Origin: an uncultured Prevotellaceae bacterium
GTDB lineage: Bacteria; Bacteroidota; Bacteroidia; Bacteroidales; Muribaculaceae
Direction: 5' to 3'
NCBI GenBank assembly: GCA_900318535.1
Contig: ONKU01000021.1
Coordinates: 1 to 44,052 of the forward strand
DNA: 44,052 bases
In this document: positions 1 through 8,573 of the stretch, one piece after another
How positions within the stretch are numbered: the stretch's first letter is position 1
Layout of the letters: the number at the start of each line of letters is the position of its first letter
The notes under the pieces: model-generated
The model's database searches: none
Seen by the model: the letters and a program-made list of their open reading frames with translations, nothing else
Told to the model about the DNA's origin: nothing
Translations under genes and position numbers: made by a program

Positions 1-1
1 T

Positions 2-187
2 GTGACCATCAAGTGGAAGGAGAAACACCCAATCTATGGCAAGTTTGTCAACAAGACAAAGAAGTACCACGCTCATGACGAGAACAACGAGTGCAACGTT
101 GGCGACACCGTTCGCCTGATGGAGACCCGCCCGTTGAGCAAGACCAAGAGGTGGAGATTAGTTGAAATCATCGAAAAAGCCAAGTAA
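2..187 (+). CDS. rpsQ: 30S ribosomal protein S17, 5'-truncated by the window edge
   Basis: This is the C-terminal part of S17, a primary 16S rRNA binding protein of the small subunit. The visible 61 residues cover the OB-fold core and tail ([34 protein letters not shown]). Bacteroidales S17 is about 85 residues, so roughly 24 N-terminal residues lie left of the window. The GTG at position 2 is therefore an internal Val codon, not a start. The stop is 9 bases before rplN, in the usual spc-operon order. Confidence 0.95.
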   Translation: MTIKWKEKHPIYGKFVNKTKKYHAHDENNECNVGDTVRLMETRPLSKTKRWRLVEIIEKAK

Positions 188-196
188 TTACAGATT

Positions 197-562
197 ATGA
201 TACAGACTGAAAGTAGATTGACAGTTGCCGACAACAGCGGCGCCAAGGAAGTCCTCTGCATCAAGGTGCTGGGCGGTTCCGGTCGTCGTTACGCTTCGGT
301 AGGTGACATCATCGTGGTCACCGTCAAGAAGGCTATCCCCGCTTCAGAGGTGAAGAAGGGTACCGTTTCCAAGGCAGTCGTTGTACGCACCAGCAAGGAG
401 ATCCGCCGTCAGGACGGTTCCTACATCCGCTTCGACGACAACGCCTGTGTATTGCTCACTAATACCGGTGAGTTGCGCGGAACGCGCATCTTCGGCCCCG
501 TAGCCCGTGAGCTGCGTGCCACCAACATGAAGATCGTTTCGCTCGCTCCCGAGGTTCTTTAA
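197..562 (+). CDS. rplN: 50S ribosomal protein L14
   Basis: L14 binds 23S rRNA at the subunit interface and contacts L19 and 16S rRNA in an intersubunit bridge. The 121-residue product has the family length. It opens with [19 protein letters not shown], the highly conserved L14 N-terminus, and carries the [10 protein letters not shown] segment near the end. It is co-oriented between rpsQ (9 bases upstream) and rplX (29 bases downstream). Nothing about it is unusual. Confidence 0.98.
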   Translation: MIQTESRLTVADNSGAKEVLCIKVLGGSGRRYASVGDIIVVTVKKAIPASEVKKGTVSKAVVVRTSKEIRRQDGSYIRFDDNACVLLTNTGELRGTRIFGPVARELRATNMKIVSLAPEVL

Positions 563-591
563 TCAATCTTTAAAATAGCAATAAACTATAT

Positions 592-921
592 ATGGCTACA
601 TTAAAAATCAAGAAGGGTGACACCGTCTATGTTCTCGCCGGTGACGACAAGGGCAAGACAGGTCGCGTGCTGAACATCCTGCCCGAGCAGGGTAAAGCCA
701 TCGTCGAGGGTGTCAACATCGTGTCCAAGAGCACGAAGCCCAATGCCAGCGCCCCCCAAGGCGGCATTATCAAGAAGGAAGCCCCCATCAACCTGAGCAA
801 CCTGGCTGTCGTTGACCCCAAGAGCGGTCGCGACCCCAAGCCCACCCGCGTTGGTTTCAGGTTTGATGAGAATGGCAAGAAAGTTCGTTATTCTAAAAAA
901 TCAGGAGAGGAGATCAAGTAA
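592..921 (+). CDS. rplX: 50S ribosomal protein L24
   Basis: L24 is an assembly initiator that binds the 5' domain of 23S rRNA near the peptide exit tunnel. The 109-residue product begins with the KOW motif ([22 protein letters not shown]), followed by EGVNIVSK and the APINLSNL segment typical of L24. Its stop TAA at 919-921 shares its last base with the ATG of rplE, so the two are probably translationally coupled. Confidence 0.97.
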   Translation: MATLKIKKGDTVYVLAGDDKGKTGRVLNILPEQGKAIVEGVNIVSKSTKPNASAPQGGIIKKEAPINLSNLAVVDPKSGRDPKPTRVGFRFDENGKKVRYSKKSGEEIK

Positions 922-1463
922 TGAGTACCACGCTGAAGAAACAATATGACGAGAAGATTGCTCCCGCTTTGATGAAGCAATTCAACTACAGCACCCCGAT
1001 GCAGATTCCCCGCCTGGTGAAGATCGTCCTCAACGAGGGTTTGGGTGACGCTACCCAGGACAAGAAGATCATCGAGACCGCTATCAACGAGCTCACCGCC
1101 ATCACTGGCCAGAAGGCCGTGCAGACGCTCTCCAAGAAGGACATCTCGAACTTCAAGGTTCGTAAGAAGATGCCTATCGGTGTCCGCGTGACCCTGCGCC
1201 GTGACCGCATGTACGAGTTTATGGAGCGTTTCATCCGCATCGCCCTGCCGCGTATCCGCGACTTCAAGGGTGTTAACGGCAAGCTCGACGGACGCGGCAA
1301 CTACACCGTTGGCGTTACCGAGCAGATCATCTTCCCGGAGATCAACATCGACAACGTGACCAAGATGACCGGTATGAACATCACCTTCGTCACCACCGCC
1401 AAGACCGACGAGGAAGGCTACGCCCTGCTCAAGGAATTCGGAATCCCGTTTAACAACAAATAA
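921..1463 (+). CDS. rplE: 50S ribosomal protein L5
   Basis: L5 binds 5S rRNA with L18 and forms part of the central protuberance. The 180-residue length matches the family. It has the [15 protein letters not shown] segment near the N-terminus, [16 protein letters not shown] in the middle and [14 protein letters not shown] toward the end. The start ATG overlaps the rplX stop by one base. The S14 gene follows after 14 bases. Confidence 0.98.
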   Translation: MSTTLKKQYDEKIAPALMKQFNYSTPMQIPRLVKIVLNEGLGDATQDKKIIETAINELTAITGQKAVQTLSKKDISNFKVRKKMPIGVRVTLRRDRMYEFMERFIRIALPRIRDFKGVNGKLDGRGNYTVGVTEQIIFPEINIDNVTKMTGMNITFVTTAKTDEEGYALLKEFGIPFNNK

Positions 1464-1477
1464 TTGAGAGTTAAATT

Positions 1478-1747
1478 ATGGCAAAAGAATCAATGAAAGC
1501 CCGCCAGGCCAAGCGTGAGCGCCTCGTCGCCAAGTACGCTGCCAAGCGCGCCCAGCTCAAGAAGGACGGTGACTATGAGGCACTGCAGAAGCTGCCCCGC
1601 AACGCATCTCCCGTGAGACTGCACAACATCTGCAAGATGTCTGGCCGCCCCAAGGGCTACATGCGTCAGTTTGGCATCTCCCGCATCAACTTCCGCGAGA
1701 TGGCTTCCAACGGTCTGATTCCCGGCGTGCGCAAGGCCAGCTGGTGA
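1478..1747 (+). CDS. rpsN: 30S ribosomal protein S14 (zinc-free form)
   Basis: S14 is needed for assembly of the 30S head. The 89-residue product is the longer, zinc-independent type: it lacks the CxxC...CxxC zinc ribbon of the 61-residue form. It ends with the conserved [19 protein letters not shown] and PGVRKASW segments. It lies between rplE and rpsH. The 84-base gap to rpsH is longer than most gaps in this cluster and holds a small perfect hairpin. Confidence 0.97.
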   Translation: MAKESMKARQAKRERLVAKYAAKRAQLKKDGDYEALQKLPRNASPVRLHNICKMSGRPKGYMRQFGISRINFREMASNGLIPGVRKASW

Positions 1748-1793
1748 TTTCAACCACAATATTTCAATTAAAAACATCAAGTATTAAATATTG

Positions 1794-1808
1794 TTCGACA
1801 AGGTCGAA
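1794..1808 (+). other. small inverted repeat in the rpsN-rpsH gap
   Basis: TTCGAC (1794-1799), a 3-base loop AAG, then GTCGAA (1803-1808) form a perfect 6-bp hairpin 23 bases before the rpsH ATG. It could be an RNA processing or translational control site. The stem is short and no function can be shown from sequence. Confidence 0.3.
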
Positions 1809-1831
1809 TCAATTTAAAACAAGTTACAATA

Positions 1832-2233
1832 ATGACAGATCCTATTGCAGATTATCTGACTAGATTGAGGAATGCGATCAAGGCACAGCACCGTGTCGTT
1901 GAAATCCCTTCTTCGAAGCTCAAAAAGGAGATCACCAAGATCCTCTTCGACCAGGGTTACATCCTGAACTACAAGTTCGTCGAGGAAGAAAACTCTCCCC
2001 GTGGCACCATCAAGATCGCGCTCAAGTATGACAACGTGGACCACGTTAGCGCCATCAAGTGCCTCACACGCGTTTCCAGGCCCGGCCTGCGCCAGTACAC
2101 TGGCTACAAGGACATGCCCCGCGTGCTCAATGGTTTAGGTATTGCCATCATCTCCACCTCCAAGGGCGTTATGACCAACAAGGAGGCCAAGAACCAGAAG
2201 ATTGGTGGCGAAGTATTGTGTTACGTTTATTAA
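1832..2233 (+). CDS. rpsH: 30S ribosomal protein S8
   Basis: S8 binds the central domain of 16S rRNA and in enterobacteria also represses the spc operon by binding its mRNA. The 133-residue product starts with TDPIADYLTRLRNA, the family hallmark, and contains SRPGLRQYTGYKDMPRVLNGLGIAIISTSKGVMT split across the conserved C-terminal half. The chosen ATG follows the long rpsN-rpsH gap; rplF starts 15 bases after the stop. Confidence 0.97.
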   Translation: MTDPIADYLTRLRNAIKAQHRVVEIPSSKLKKEITKILFDQGYILNYKFVEEENSPRGTIKIALKYDNVDHVSAIKCLTRVSRPGLRQYTGYKDMPRVLNGLGIAIISTSKGVMTNKEAKNQKIGGEVLCYVY

Positions 2234-2248
2234 TGGAGGAACTGCGCT

Positions 2249-2803
2249 ATGTCAAGAATCGGTAAATTGCACATCGCCATCCCCGCTGGCGTAACTGTTG
2301 AACAAAAGGACAACATCCTCACCGTCAAGGGCCCCAAGGGCGAGCTCAAGCAGACCCTGAACCCCAACATCACGGTCGAGATCGAAGACAATGAAATCAA
2401 GGTGACCCGCCCCAACGACGAGCGTGAGTCACGCGCTCAGCACGGACTGTACCGTGCCCTGATCAACAACATGGTTGTTGGCGTGAGCGAGGGTTTCAAG
2501 AAAGAATTGGAAATTGTCGGCGTTGGTTACCGCGCCACCAGCAACGGTCAAGTGCTCGAGCTGGCTCTCGGTTACTCACACGCTATCTACTTGAAGATGC
2601 CGCCCGAGGTCAAGGTTGACGCCAAGACCGAGCGTAACAAGAACCCGCTCATCACGCTCGAATCGTGCGACAAGCAGCTCCTGGGACAAATCTGTGCCAA
2701 GATCCGCTCCTTCCGCAAGCCCGAGCCTTACAAGGGTAAAGGTGTTAAGTTCGTTGGCGAGGTTATTCGCCGCAAGTCTGGTAAAACGGCAGCTGCCAAG
2801 TAA
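2249..2803 (+). CDS. rplF: 50S ribosomal protein L6
   Basis: L6 sits near the factor-binding site at the base of the stalk. The product has 184 residues, close to the family norm, and begins MSRIGKLHIAIPAGVTV. It contains VGVGYRA in the middle and the C-terminal PEPYKGKGVKFVGEVIRRKSG signature that is diagnostic of bacterial L6. It is followed after 19 bases by rplR. Confidence 0.98.
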   Translation: MSRIGKLHIAIPAGVTVEQKDNILTVKGPKGELKQTLNPNITVEIEDNEIKVTRPNDERESRAQHGLYRALINNMVVGVSEGFKKELEIVGVGYRATSNGQVLELALGYSHAIYLKMPPEVKVDAKTERNKNPLITLESCDKQLLGQICAKIRSFRKPEPYKGKGVKFVGEVIRRKSGKTAAAK

Positions 2804-2822
2804 TTAAGAGAAAGGAAACATC

Positions 2823-3164
2823 ATGATATCCAAATCTGATAGAAGAAACAAGATTAAGGCTCGCATCCGTGGCCGCATCAGCGGTACGGCCGAGCGTCCC
2901 AGGCTGTGTGTATTCCGCAGCAACAAGCAAATTTATGCCCAGGTCATCGACGACATCGCTGGCAACACCCTCTGCTCTGCTTCCTCTAAGGGAATCACCG
3001 AGGGCAACAAGAGCGAGATCGCCGCTAAGGTGGGCGAGGCCGTTGCCAAGAAGGCCATCGAGGCCGGCATCACTACGGTTGTGTTTGACCGCAATGGCTT
3101 CCTGTTCCATGGTAGAGTTAAATCGTTGGCCGACGGCGCACGCAAAGGCGGACTTAAATTTTAA
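2823..3164 (+). CDS. rplR: 50S ribosomal protein L18
   Basis: L18 binds 5S rRNA and brings it to the large subunit together with L5. The 113-residue product has the family length. It shows [20 protein letters not shown] near the N-terminus and ends with [25 protein letters not shown] split across the conserved tail. It lies 11 bases before rpsE. Confidence 0.97.
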   Translation: MISKSDRRNKIKARIRGRISGTAERPRLCVFRSNKQIYAQVIDDIAGNTLCSASSKGITEGNKSEIAAKVGEAVAKKAIEAGITTVVFDRNGFLFHGRVKSLADGARKGGLKF

Positions 3165-3175
3165 GAGACAACATC

Positions 3176-3694
3176 ATGCTGAAGAAAAATAATCGAGTAA
3201 AGATCGCTGCCGACGCCGAACTCAAGGAGCGTCTGGTTGCCATCAACCGCACCACCAAGGTTACCAAGGGTGGTCGCACGTTCACCTTCGCCGCCATCGT
3301 TGTCGTTGGCGACGGCAATGGCGTTATCGGCTACGGCTTGGGTAAGGCCAATGAGGTTACCACCGCAATCAGCAAGGGTACCGAGGTGGCTAAGAAGAAC
3401 CTGATCAAGGTCCCCGTTCACAGGGGCACCATTCCTCATGAGGTAGTTGCCAAGTTCGGCGGCAGCCGCATCATCATGAAGCCCGCCAGCGCCGGTACCG
3501 GTGTGAAGGCTGGTGGCGCTATGCGTGCCGTCTTTGAGACGGTCGGCATTACCGATGTTATTTGTAAGTCCAAGGGCTCGAGCAACCCTCACAACCTGGT
3601 GAAGGCCACGCTCAAGGCTCTCGACGAGATGCGCAGCCCGGCTACCGTGGCTCACTATCGCGGCATCACAGTGGACAAGGTGTTTAACGGTTAA
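3176..3694 (+). CDS. rpsE: 30S ribosomal protein S5
   Basis: S5 lies at the mRNA entry region of the 30S subunit and affects decoding fidelity. The 172-residue product has the double-stranded RNA-binding-like N-terminal half ([12 protein letters not shown]-type segment, here [17 protein letters not shown]) and [17 protein letters not shown]. The C-terminal half contains [20 protein letters not shown]. The stop at 3692-3694 comes 17 bases before the rpmD ATG at 3712. Confidence 0.98.
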   Translation: MLKKNNRVKIAADAELKERLVAINRTTKVTKGGRTFTFAAIVVVGDGNGVIGYGLGKANEVTTAISKGTEVAKKNLIKVPVHRGTIPHEVVAKFGGSRIIMKPASAGTGVKAGGAMRAVFETVGITDVICKSKGSSNPHNLVKATLKALDEMRSPATVAHYRGITVDKVFNG

Positions 3695-3711
3695 TGATTT
3701 GTTTACGAGTT

Positions 3712-3894
3712 ATGGCAAAGATTCAGATTAAACAAGTGAAAAGCCGCATCAATCGTCCGGCTCGCCAAAAGAGGACCCTCGACGCTCTGGGTCTCAAGAA
3801 GCTGAACCACACCGTTACCCTCGAGGCTACGCCTCAGGTGCTCGGCATGGTCAACGCAGTTCGTCATCTGGTGGAAGTCACCAATGTTGATTAA
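3712..3894 (+). CDS. rpmD: 50S ribosomal protein L30
   Basis: L30 is a small 23S rRNA-binding protein. I place the start at the ATG at 3712 (MAKIQIKQVKSRINR), giving 60 residues, the normal length. An in-frame ATG at 3694 would add six residues that overlap the rpsE stop and do not resemble the family. The GLKKLNHTV and MVNAVRHLVEV segments match L30. L30 is missing in some bacteria but is present here. Confidence 0.96.
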   Translation: MAKIQIKQVKSRINRPARQKRTLDALGLKKLNHTVTLEATPQVLGMVNAVRHLVEVTNVD

Positions 3895-3925
3895 TTCTTA
3901 ACGCTAATTAAAGAACAACATTATA

Positions 3926-4372
3926 ATGGAATTACATGATTTAAAACCTGCTGTAGGTTCAAATAAGAAGAAAACTCGCATTGGCCGCGGTCCCGGTTCG
4001 GGTAAGGGCGGTACGTCCACTCGTGGTCACAAGGGTGCAAAGTCGCGCTCGGGCTACAAGCAGAAGGTCGGCTTCGAAGGCGGCCAGATGCCCCTGCAGC
4101 GTCGCGTCCCCAAGGGTGGTTTCAAGAACATCAACCGCGTGGAGTACAAGGCCATCAACGTTGCTGTGCTTGAGGCACTCGCCGAGAAGAACAATCTCGA
4201 AAAGATTACCGTTGCCGACCTTATCCAGGCTGGTATGGTACGTAAGAACCAACTTGTTAAAATTTTGGGCCAGGGCCAGCTCAACCACAAGATCGAGGTT
4301 GAAGCCCATGCTTTCTCTAAGAAGGCCGAGGAGATTATCACCGCTGCCGGTGGCTCAATCGTAAAACTCTAA
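3926..4372 (+). CDS. rplO: 50S ribosomal protein L15
   Basis: L15 is a late assembly protein of the large subunit. The 148-residue product has the Gly/Arg/Lys-rich extended N-terminal arm ([20 protein letters not shown]), then [17 protein letters not shown], and a globular C-terminal half ending in AAGGSIVKL. It is separated from secY by only 7 bases, the usual L15-SecY coupling. Confidence 0.98.
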   Translation: MELHDLKPAVGSNKKKTRIGRGPGSGKGGTSTRGHKGAKSRSGYKQKVGFEGGQMPLQRRVPKGGFKNINRVEYKAINVAVLEALAEKNNLEKITVADLIQAGMVRKNQLVKILGQGQLNHKIEVEAHAFSKKAEEIITAAGGSIVKL

Positions 4373-4379
4373 CCCGACG

Positions 4380-5717
4380 ATGAAACTCATTGAAACATTA
4401 AAAAACATCTGGAAGATTGAGGACCTGCGCAAGCGCCTCATCACCACATTCCTGTTCATTGTGATTTACCGCTTTGGATGCCATGTGGTGCTGCCGGGAA
4501 TCAACCCCAGCGACCTGGAGGCTATGCGCAACTTCACTAACAGTGGCCTGATGCAGCTGCTCGACATGTTCTCGGGCGGTGCCTTTGGCCAGGCCTCGAT
4601 CTTCGCTTTGGGTATCATGCCCTACATCACCGCCTCTATCGTTATCCAATTGATGGGTATGGTAGTGCCTAGCTTCCAGAAGATGCAGCGCGAGGGCGAG
4701 AGTGGCCGCATGAAGCTCAATCAGTACACCCGTTACCTCACTGTAGCCATCCTTCTGGTTCAGGCTCCTGCCTACCTGATGAACCTTCAGTACCAGGTCA
4801 ACGCAGCCGGTGGCCATGCCCACATCGGGGGCTGGACGATGATCTATCTGTCTATCGTGCTCACCGCAGGTGCGATGTTGATTATGTGGCTCGGTGAAAA
4901 GATCACCGACAAGGGTATCGGCAATGGTATCTCACTGATCATCTTGGTGGGTATCCTCGCACGTTTCCCTGGTGCCATCGTTCAAGAGTTTACCGGCCGC
5001 TTGAACACTGCTCAAGGTGGTCTGGTGATGTTCCTCGTCGAGATTGTTATCCTGTTCGCTGTTACCGCTGGTGCCGTTATGCTCACCCAGGGTACCCGCA
5101 AGGTCCCCGTGCAGTATGCCAAGCGCATCGTGGGTAACAAGCAGTATGGTGGTGCCCGCCAGTACATCCCCCTGAAGGTCAACGCCGCTAACGTGATGCC
5201 CATCATCTTTGCCCAGGCTTTGATGTTCATCCCCATCACTCTGGCCGGCTTTGGCGCCCGTCAGGACGCTGGTGGCATCGGTGGCTGGATCGCACGCAAC
5301 TTTGGTGACATGAACGGTTTCTGGTACAACGCAATCTACTTCCTGATGATTGTTGCCTTCACCTACTTCTACACCGCCATCACCGTGCGTCCCACCCAGA
5401 TGGCTGAGGAGATGAAGAAGAACAGCGGTTTCATTCCCGGCATCAAGCCGGGCAAGAAGACTGCCGAGTATCTCGACTCTATCATGTCGCGCATCACTCT
5501 GCCGGGTTCGCTGTTCTTGGGTATCGTTGCCATCCTGCCCGCATTTGCGCGCTACTTTGGCATCAACCAGCAGTTCGCCCAGTTCTTTGGCGGCACCTCG
5601 TTGCTGATTACCGTCGGTGTTGTTCTCGACACGCTCCAGCAGATCGAGACTCACCTGATGATGCACCACTACGATGGTTTGATGAAGTCTGGTAAGCTTA
5701 AAGGTCGTAACCGCTAA
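4380..5717 (+). CDS. secY: preprotein translocase subunit SecY
   Basis: SecY is the channel subunit of the SecYEG translocon in the inner membrane. The 445-residue product is typical in length and has about ten hydrophobic segments. Conserved features include GINPSDLE and LDMFSGGAFGQASIFALGI in the plug region, MPYITASIV, and the cytoplasmic loop signature MAEEMKKNSGFIPGIKPGKKT. It lies inside the ribosomal cluster and is followed after 43 bases by map; no adk gene lies between them, as is common in Bacteroidetes. Confidence 0.98.
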   Translation: MKLIETLKNIWKIEDLRKRLITTFLFIVIYRFGCHVVLPGINPSDLEAMRNFTNSGLMQLLDMFSGGAFGQASIFALGIMPYITASIVIQLMGMVVPSFQKMQREGESGRMKLNQYTRYLTVAILLVQAPAYLMNLQYQVNAAGGHAHIGGWTMIYLSIVLTAGAMLIMWLGEKITDKGIGNGISLIILVGILARFPGAIVQEFTGRLNTAQGGLVMFLVEIVILFAVTAGAVMLTQGTRKVPVQYAKRIVGNKQYGGARQYIPLKVNAANVMPIIFAQALMFIPITLAGFGARQDAGGIGGWIARNFGDMNGFWYNAIYFLMIVAFTYFYTAITVRPTQMAEEMKKNSGFIPGIKPGKKTAEYLDSIMSRITLPGSLFLGIVAILPAFARYFGINQQFAQFFGGTSLLITVGVVLDTLQQIETHLMMHHYDGLMKSGKLKGRNR

Positions 5718-5760
5718 TAAAAAGGCGTTAACACGTTTATCAACTGATTTCAATCGCACT

Positions 5761-6546
5761 ATGATATATCTCAAGACAGACGAGGAGATCGAGATGCTGC
5801 GCAAGGCCAATTTGGTCGTTGCCGGCACACTCGCCGAGGTGGCCAAGTGGGTCGCTCCCGGTGTGACCACCCGTCGCCTCGATCAAATCGCTGAAGAGTA
5901 TATCCGTTCTCAAGGCTGCACGCCCGGTTTCAAGGGTCTGTACGGCTTTCCCGCCACGCTCTGCACCTCGGTCAACGAGGTTGTAGTGCACGGCATCCCG
6001 TCGAACTACGTGCTCGAGGATGGCGACATCGTGTCGTGTGACTGCGGTGCCGTCACCCCCGAGGGGTTCAACGGCGACAGCACCTACACCTTCTGTGTGG
6101 GCAACGTCGCTGAGGAGACCCTGCAGCTGCTGCGCACCACCAAGGAGTCGCTCTACGTGGGCATCGAGCACGCTGTGCCCGGTAACCGCATCGGCGACAT
6201 CGGCAACGCCATCCAGCAGTATTGCGAGCGCCGCAACTACAGCGTCGTGCGCGAGATGTGCGGACACGGCGTGGGGCGCAAGCTGCATGAGGATCCCGAG
6301 GTACCCAATTACGGCCGACGTGGAACCGGTCCGCTGTTGCGCAATGGTATGACCATCGCTATCGAACCCATGATCAACATGGGCAGCAAGAACATCATCA
6401 CCGAGCATGACGGCTGGACAACCCGCACTCGTGACCGCAAGCCTAGTGCGCACTTTGAGCACTCCATCGCCATCCATCATGGCAAGCCCGACATCCTCTC
6501 CTCCTTTGACGGAATCAAGGAGGTCCTGGGTGACAGGTTCATTTGA
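5761..6546 (+). CDS. map: type I methionine aminopeptidase
   Basis: This metalloenzyme removes the N-terminal Met from new proteins. The 261-residue product is a pita-bread fold M24 peptidase without the N-terminal zinc-finger extension. Metal ligands and active-site residues are visible in order: the VNEVVVHGIP His, the Asp residues of SCDCGA and FNGDSTYTF, the His of CGHGVGRKLHEDP, Glu of AIEPMIN, and Glu of FEHSIAI near the C-terminus. It sits between secY and infA. Confidence 0.97.
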   Translation: MIYLKTDEEIEMLRKANLVVAGTLAEVAKWVAPGVTTRRLDQIAEEYIRSQGCTPGFKGLYGFPATLCTSVNEVVVHGIPSNYVLEDGDIVSCDCGAVTPEGFNGDSTYTFCVGNVAEETLQLLRTTKESLYVGIEHAVPGNRIGDIGNAIQQYCERRNYSVVREMCGHGVGRKLHEDPEVPNYGRRGTGPLLRNGMTIAIEPMINMGSKNIITEHDGWTTRTRDRKPSAHFEHSIAIHHGKPDILSSFDGIKEVLGDRFI

Positions 6547-6599
6547 TTGAGACCAATTTATTTAGTTGACAAAACGATAACGCATTTTTAAAGATTTAT

Positions 6600-6818
6600 A
6601 TGGCAAAACAGACAGCAATAGAATTAGACGGTACGATCGTTGAGGCCCTGTCCAACGCAATGTTCCGCGTTGAACTCGAGAACGGCCACCAGATCACCGC
6701 TCACATCAGCGGCAAGATGAGGATGCACTACATCAAAATCTTGCCCGGTGACAAGGTGAGGGTGGAAATGTCCCCCTACGATCTGACCAAAGGAAGAATC
6801 TCATTCAGATACAAATAA
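6600..6818 (+). CDS. infA: translation initiation factor IF-1
   Basis: IF-1 binds the 30S A site during initiation. The 72-residue product is a single S1-type OB fold with [16 protein letters not shown] and [19 protein letters not shown], and ends with [12 protein letters not shown], all typical of the family. It lies between map and rpmJ as in most Bacteroidetes. The start is at the only suitable Met, 53 bases after map. Confidence 0.98.
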   Translation: MAKQTAIELDGTIVEALSNAMFRVELENGHQITAHISGKMRMHYIKILPGDKVRVEMSPYDLTKGRISFRYK

Positions 6819-6836
6819 CAAAACCACAATACAATT

Positions 6837-6953
6837 ATGAAAGTTAGAGCATCTATCAAGAAGCGCAACGAGGACTGCAAGATTGTACGTCGCAAAGGGC
6901 GCCTGTATGTGATTAACAAAAAAAATCCCAAGTTCAAACAGCGTCAGGGATAA
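6837..6953 (+). CDS. rpmJ: 50S ribosomal protein L36 (zinc-free form)
   Basis: This short gene encodes 38 residues starting [20 protein letters not shown] and ending NPKFKQRQG, the L36 pattern. L36 organises 23S rRNA around helices near L16. Only one Cys remains; the CxxC and the later Cys/His zinc ligands of the classical form are replaced (CK at 14-15, [10 protein letters not shown] later). This is the zinc-independent form. It starts 18 bases after infA, and the promoter for rpsM follows at once. Confidence 0.96.
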   Translation: MKVRASIKKRNEDCKIVRRKGRLYVINKKNPKFKQRQG

Positions 6954-6963
6954 AAAAAAGTAT

Positions 6964-6971
6964 TAACTTTG
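6964..6971 (+). promoter_or_regulatory. internal promoter -7 element before rpsM
   Basis: TAACTTTG matches the Bacteroidetes -7 consensus TAnnTTTG and sits 22 bases before the rpsM ATG. No TTG is seen at the expected -33 spacing. It would allow the rpsM-rpsK-rpsD-rpoA-rplQ block to be transcribed separately from the upstream cluster. Confidence 0.55.
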
Positions 6972-6993
6972 CAAAAATTTTTGAATTAGATAT

Positions 6994-7374
6994 ATGGCAG
7001 TAAGAATTGTCGGGGTTGATATCCCCCAAAACAAGCGCGGCGTCATCGCTTTGACCTACATCTTTGGTATCGGGCGCAGTTCAGCCGCTACGATCCTCAA
7101 GAAGGCCGGTGTCGACGAGAACACCCGCGTTAAGGATTGGACCGATGCCGAGGCAGCAGCTGTTCGTGAGGTCATCGGTAACGAATATAAGGTAGAGGGT
7201 GACCTGCGTAGCGAGGTCCAGATGAACATCAAGCGATTGATGGACATCGGTTGCTATCGCGGCATCCGTCACCGCAATGGTCTCCCCGTGCGCGGTCAGA
7301 GCACCAAGAACAATGCCCGCACCCGCAAGGGCCGCAAGAAAACTGTTGCTAACAAGAAGAAAGCTACTAAATAA
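6994..7374 (+). CDS. rpsM: 30S ribosomal protein S13
   Basis: S13 is in the 30S head, contacting the P-site tRNA and the large subunit. The 126-residue product starts [22 protein letters not shown] in the family manner, has the helix-two-turn-helix segment [14 protein letters not shown], and ends in the Arg/Lys-rich tail after [19 protein letters not shown]. It is first in the alpha-operon part of the cluster, behind its own predicted promoter. Confidence 0.98.
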   Translation: MAVRIVGVDIPQNKRGVIALTYIFGIGRSSAATILKKAGVDENTRVKDWTDAEAAAVREVIGNEYKVEGDLRSEVQMNIKRLMDIGCYRGIRHRNGLPVRGQSTKNNARTRKGRKKTVANKKKATK

Positions 7375-7389
7375 CATTATTGAATTATT

Positions 7390-7779
7390 ATGGCTAAAAA
7401 GACAGTCGCAGCTAAGAAGAGAGTCGTTCGTGTTGACGGTATTGGTCAACTGCACGTGCATTCTTCATTCAACAACATCATTGTGTGCCTCGCCAACGGT
7501 GAGGGACAGGTAATCTCGTGGTCATCGGCTGGCAAGATGGGTTTCCGCGGTTCTAAGAAGAACACCCCCTACGCTGCCCAGATGGCTGCCGAAGACTGTG
7601 CAAAGGTCGCTTACGACCTCGGCTTGCGCAAGGTGAAAGCCTACGTCAAGGGTCCGGGTAATGGCCGCGAATCGGCTATCCGCACCATCCATGGCGCCGG
7701 CATCGCTGTTACCGAGATCATCGACGTCACGCCGCTGCCCCACAACGGCTGCCGTCCTCCCAAGCGCAGAAGGGTCTAA
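7390..7779 (+). CDS. rpsK: 30S ribosomal protein S11
   Basis: S11 lies on the 30S platform near the Shine-Dalgarno groove. The 129-residue product contains [37 protein letters not shown] and the C-terminal [18 protein letters not shown], all standard. It lies 15 bases after rpsM. An unusually long 174-base gap separates it from rpsD. Confidence 0.98.
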   Translation: MAKKTVAAKKRVVRVDGIGQLHVHSSFNNIIVCLANGEGQVISWSSAGKMGFRGSKKNTPYAAQMAAEDCAKVAYDLGLRKVKAYVKGPGNGRESAIRTIHGAGIAVTEIIDVTPLPHNGCRPPKRRRV

Positions 7780-7953
7780 GAGAGTTAGGCGCTTCGTGCT
7801 GAAAAACTACTGTTTTAACAGGTTTTATTAACAAACTTTTTTTCGCGAATCTCTATCAGTGAATGGATTGCATTTTTAACGACCTCTCTGCAATCGCGGC
7901 TGCACTGAAGCGATTCCAATTCACAATGTTAATTATTATTTAAGAAAAAGACT
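7780..7953 (+). promoter_or_regulatory. rpsK-rpsD gap with competing hairpins, possible leader of rpsD-rpoA-rplQ
   Basis: This gap is far longer than others in the alpha region. GATTGCA (7866-7872) can pair with TGCAATC (7889-7895), and AATCGC (7892-7897) can pair with GCGATT (7910-7915). The two helices share bases 7892-7895, so they exclude each other. Bases 7861-7867 can also pair, with one bulge, with 7915-7922. S4 autoregulates its operon in some bacteria, so an S4-responsive leader is one possible reading; no known S4 target motif was recognised. Confidence 0.35.
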
Positions 7954-8562
7954 ATGGCTAGATACACCGGTCCAAAATCTAAAATTGCACGTAAACTGGG
8001 TGAGCCCATCTTCGGCGAGGACAAGTACTTTGCCAAGAAGAACTATCCCCCGGGCCAGCATGGTGCCAACCGTCGCAGGAAAATGTCCGAGTACGGCACA
8101 CAGCTTCGCGAAAAACAGAAAGCAAAGTACACCTACGGTGTCCTTGAGCGTCAGTTCCGCAACCTCTTCAACAAGGCATCCCGCATGAAGGGTGTTACCG
8201 GTGAGGTGCTCCTGCAATTGCTCGAGGCTCGTCTCGACAACGTCGTTTACCGTTTGGGTATCGCTCCCACCCGTGCTGCTGCACGTCAGCTCGTGCTGCA
8301 CCGTCACATCACCGTTGACGGTAAGGTGGTTAACATCCCTTCCTACTCGGTCAGCGAGGGTCAGATTGTTGCCGTTCGTGAGAAGTCCAAATCGCTCGAG
8401 GTCATCCAGGACGCCCTGGCAGGCTTCAATCACAGCAAGTACCCCTGGATCGAATGGGACGAGAACATCAAGGGCGGTAAGCTCCTGCACCATCCCGTTC
8501 GTGAAGACATCCCCGAGAACATCAGGGAGCAGTTGATCGTCGAGTTGTATTCTAAACAGTAA
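7954..8562 (+). CDS. rpsD: 30S ribosomal protein S4
   Basis: S4 is a primary 16S rRNA binder that starts 30S assembly and, in some species, represses its own mRNA. The 202-residue product begins [20 protein letters not shown] and lacks the N-terminal zinc cysteines. It contains the S4 RNA-binding domain around residues 93-155 ([32 protein letters not shown]). It is followed after 11 bases by rpoA. Confidence 0.98.
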   Translation: MARYTGPKSKIARKLGEPIFGEDKYFAKKNYPPGQHGANRRRKMSEYGTQLREKQKAKYTYGVLERQFRNLFNKASRMKGVTGEVLLQLLEARLDNVVYRLGIAPTRAAARQLVLHRHITVDGKVVNIPSYSVSEGQIVAVREKSKSLEVIQDALAGFNHSKYPWIEWDENIKGGKLLHHPVREDIPENIREQLIVELYSKQ

Positions 8563-8573
8563 AATTTTTATCC

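Noticed and set aside
6547-6599. Promoter before infA
   Set aside because: The AT-rich gap contains no TAnnTTTG match.
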